Shown here piece after piece: positions 34,214 to 35,178 of a stretch of 35,178 nt of DNA. Position 1 is the first letter of the stretch, and every line of letters starts with the position of its first letter. The DNA is taken from the NCBI GenBank assembly GCA_000179315.1, contig ADZZ01000782.1, positions 1 through 35,178 on the forward strand, in the 5' to 3' direction. The notes below the pieces were generated by a model that saw nothing but the letters and a program-made list of their open reading frames with translations, had not been told where the DNA came from and ran no database searches. The translations under genes and the position numbers were made by a program. Source of the stretch: a delta proteobacterium NaphS2 (lineage in GTDB: Bacteria > Desulfobacterota > DSM-4660 > Desulfatiglandales > Desulfatiglandaceae).

Positions 34214-35178
34214 TTACTCAATGGCCTGGAATTTTCGCATGAATCGTCTGTCAATATAATCTTTGATCAAAAAGGCGAGCCTGCCGCTGAAAGTGAGCCA
34301 TTTTTTCTCGAAGACCCCGGTGCCGTCACCCAGGTTGAAAATCAGAAGATAATCACCGCCCGGATCAAAGGGTTTCAGCGCACGCCCTTCCAGCTGCGCC
34401 ATGAGGTTGTGCAGCAGCACCGGGTTCTGCCGTACGGCATAGACCCCCACCTTGTTCAGGGGCTGATCCTGGAAATAAATGCAGTCTCCCCCGCCGAACA
34501 TGTCCGGGTATTTCGTGGATTGCAGGTATTGGTTCACCAGCAGGCCGCCGTCCGGTCCCGTGGGCAGACCCGAGGCTTTAAATATTGCATTGGGTTTGAC
34601 CCCCAGGGCCAAAAAAATGAAATTAAGGCCATGGGTTTCTCCCGTATCCAGAACCACACCGCCGTCCATGATCTTTCCGACACGGTGACCTTCCAGAATC
34701 CGGATCCCCCTTTTTGAGAGGGACTTGCGGGCCCTTCTTCGAATCCCTTCCGAGAAGCCGGACATGAGCCTGCTGCCCGCAAAGACCGTGATCTCCGCGG
34801 GATTTTTCCCTGAATTCATGGAGAGCCGCCAGACGTTCCCGGCGATCTCAACAGAGGAGGGCCCACCGCCGATGACGCCGACCCGAAGAGGCTTTTCTTT
34901 CAGTAACGCTTTGATACGGTCACGGGCCTCCTTGAGTCGTTCGATGGGCTTTACCGTATAGATATTTTCCGCATCTCCTTCCATGTCCGGTTTGGGGACC
35001 TGGCTGCCGGCGTTAAAGGAAACCACATCATAGGGGACCTCTTGACCCGATTCCGTTTGAACGGTCTTTTTTTCAGGGTCCACCCGGACGGCTTTATCCA
35101 GAATAAACTTTCCCCCCTGCTTTTCCACCACATGCCGGGTGGCAAAGCGAATATCCGCCGGGGTATAAAACCCGCCCA
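34214..35178 (-). CDS. FAD-dependent NAD(P)H/quinone-type oxidoreductase (NDH-2-like), N-terminus beyond window
   Basis: The frame is open to the right edge (GGFYTPADIRFATRH before the internal Val at 35131), so the first FAD-binding motif is missing. Visible parts: DVVSFNAGSQVPKP (end of the first FAD region), the NAD(P)-binding RVGVIGGGPSSVEIAGNVWR and the second FAD motif YPDMFGGGDCIYF. The tail (FLIKDYIDRRFMRKFQAIE) resembles the amphipathic C-terminus by which NDH-2 enzymes attach to the membrane. Type II NADH:quinone oxidoreductase is the best fit; sulfide:quinone oxidoreductase is less likely because the Cys residues expected there are not seen. Confidence 0.8.
   Translation of the reverse strand, partial: GGFYTPADIRFATRHVVEKQGGKFILDKAVRVDPEKKTVQTESGQEVPYDVVSFNAGSQVPKPDMEGDAENIYTVKPIERLKEARDRIKALLKEKPLRVGVIGGGPSSVEIAGNVWRLSMNSGKNPAEITVFAGSRLMSGFSEGIRRRARKSLSKRGIRILEGHRVGKIMDGGVVLDTGETHGLNFIFLALGVKPNAIFKASGLPTGPDGGLLVNQYLQSTKYPDMFGGGDCIYFQDQPLNKVGVYAVRQNPVLLHNLMAQLEGRALKPFDPGGDYLLIFNLGDGTGVFEKKWLTFSGRLAFLIKDYIDRRFMRKFQAIE

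Overview
The gene content suggests a chromosome segment of a Gram-negative, probably anaerobic deltaproteobacterium of the Desulfobacterota/Desulfobacterales kind. This is an inference: the host genes (fused 5-oxoprolinase, DUF748 envelope protein, DUF2284 protein, SdhA/SdhB pair, amphi-Trp protein next to a 6-phosphofructokinase, secreted caspase-like protein) and the very high load of IS elements and toxin-antitoxin remnants fit that group, but there is no rRNA or other marker gene to fix the taxon. No tRNA, rRNA or CRISPR array was found.

Layout. 1-9.5 kb is a pile of mobile elements. It starts with the end of an ExeA-type ATPase gene from one transposon whose probable terminus (near 710) lies inside the transposase gene of a second element. 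That second element carries a minus-strand operon: zinc-finger protein, winged-helix protein, ParB-like protein and IS21/Mu-type transposase. Then come a complete ISAzo13-type element (3087-4377), a 5'-truncated IS21-type element (istA fragment, istB and a small third ORF), an IS4-superfamily element and an IS630 element (about 8020-9482). 9.5-10.6 kb holds decayed copies of sequences that reappear intact at 17-20 kb. 10.6-16.2 kb holds host genes: a secreted caspase-like protein with a C-terminal prokaryotic YEATS-like domain, a membrane-anchored serine hydrolase, an amphi-Trp protein coupled to a 6-phosphofructokinase, and a broken DUF433/DUF5615 toxin-antitoxin pair. 16.2-20 kb holds strong hairpins, a small exported Gly-rich protein with a long structured leader, a group II intron (17264-19242) and a RHH/MazF toxin-antitoxin pair. 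20-31.6 kb is a conserved metabolic block: fused HyuA-HyuB oxoprolinase, DUF748 protein, DUF2284 protein, a monoacylglycerol-lipase-like hydrolase and sdhA-sdhB. 31.6-34.1 kb holds a truncated nuclease-like ORF, a palindromic repeat and a ParE-type toxin-antitoxin operon destroyed by an IS4-family insertion with an 8-bp target duplication. The window ends inside an NDH-2-like flavoprotein gene.

The most informative observations come from comparing the window with itself. The 9.7-10.3 kb segment is a decayed paralogue of the 17.06-20.0 kb segment (leader of the Gly-rich gene plus the RHH/MazF pair). It lacks the group II intron, so it gives the empty-site sequence and fixes both intron ends. 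The paralogous antitoxin has an in-frame deletion of its DNA-binding domain and the toxin is almost completely deleted. In the same way, removing the IS4-family element and one copy of its 8-bp repeat at 32.1-33.7 kb restores the C-terminal half of the antitoxin reading frame. The best candidates for a less-described system are the ParB-containing transposon operon with its possible A-tract frameshift, and the exported caspase/pYEATS protein.
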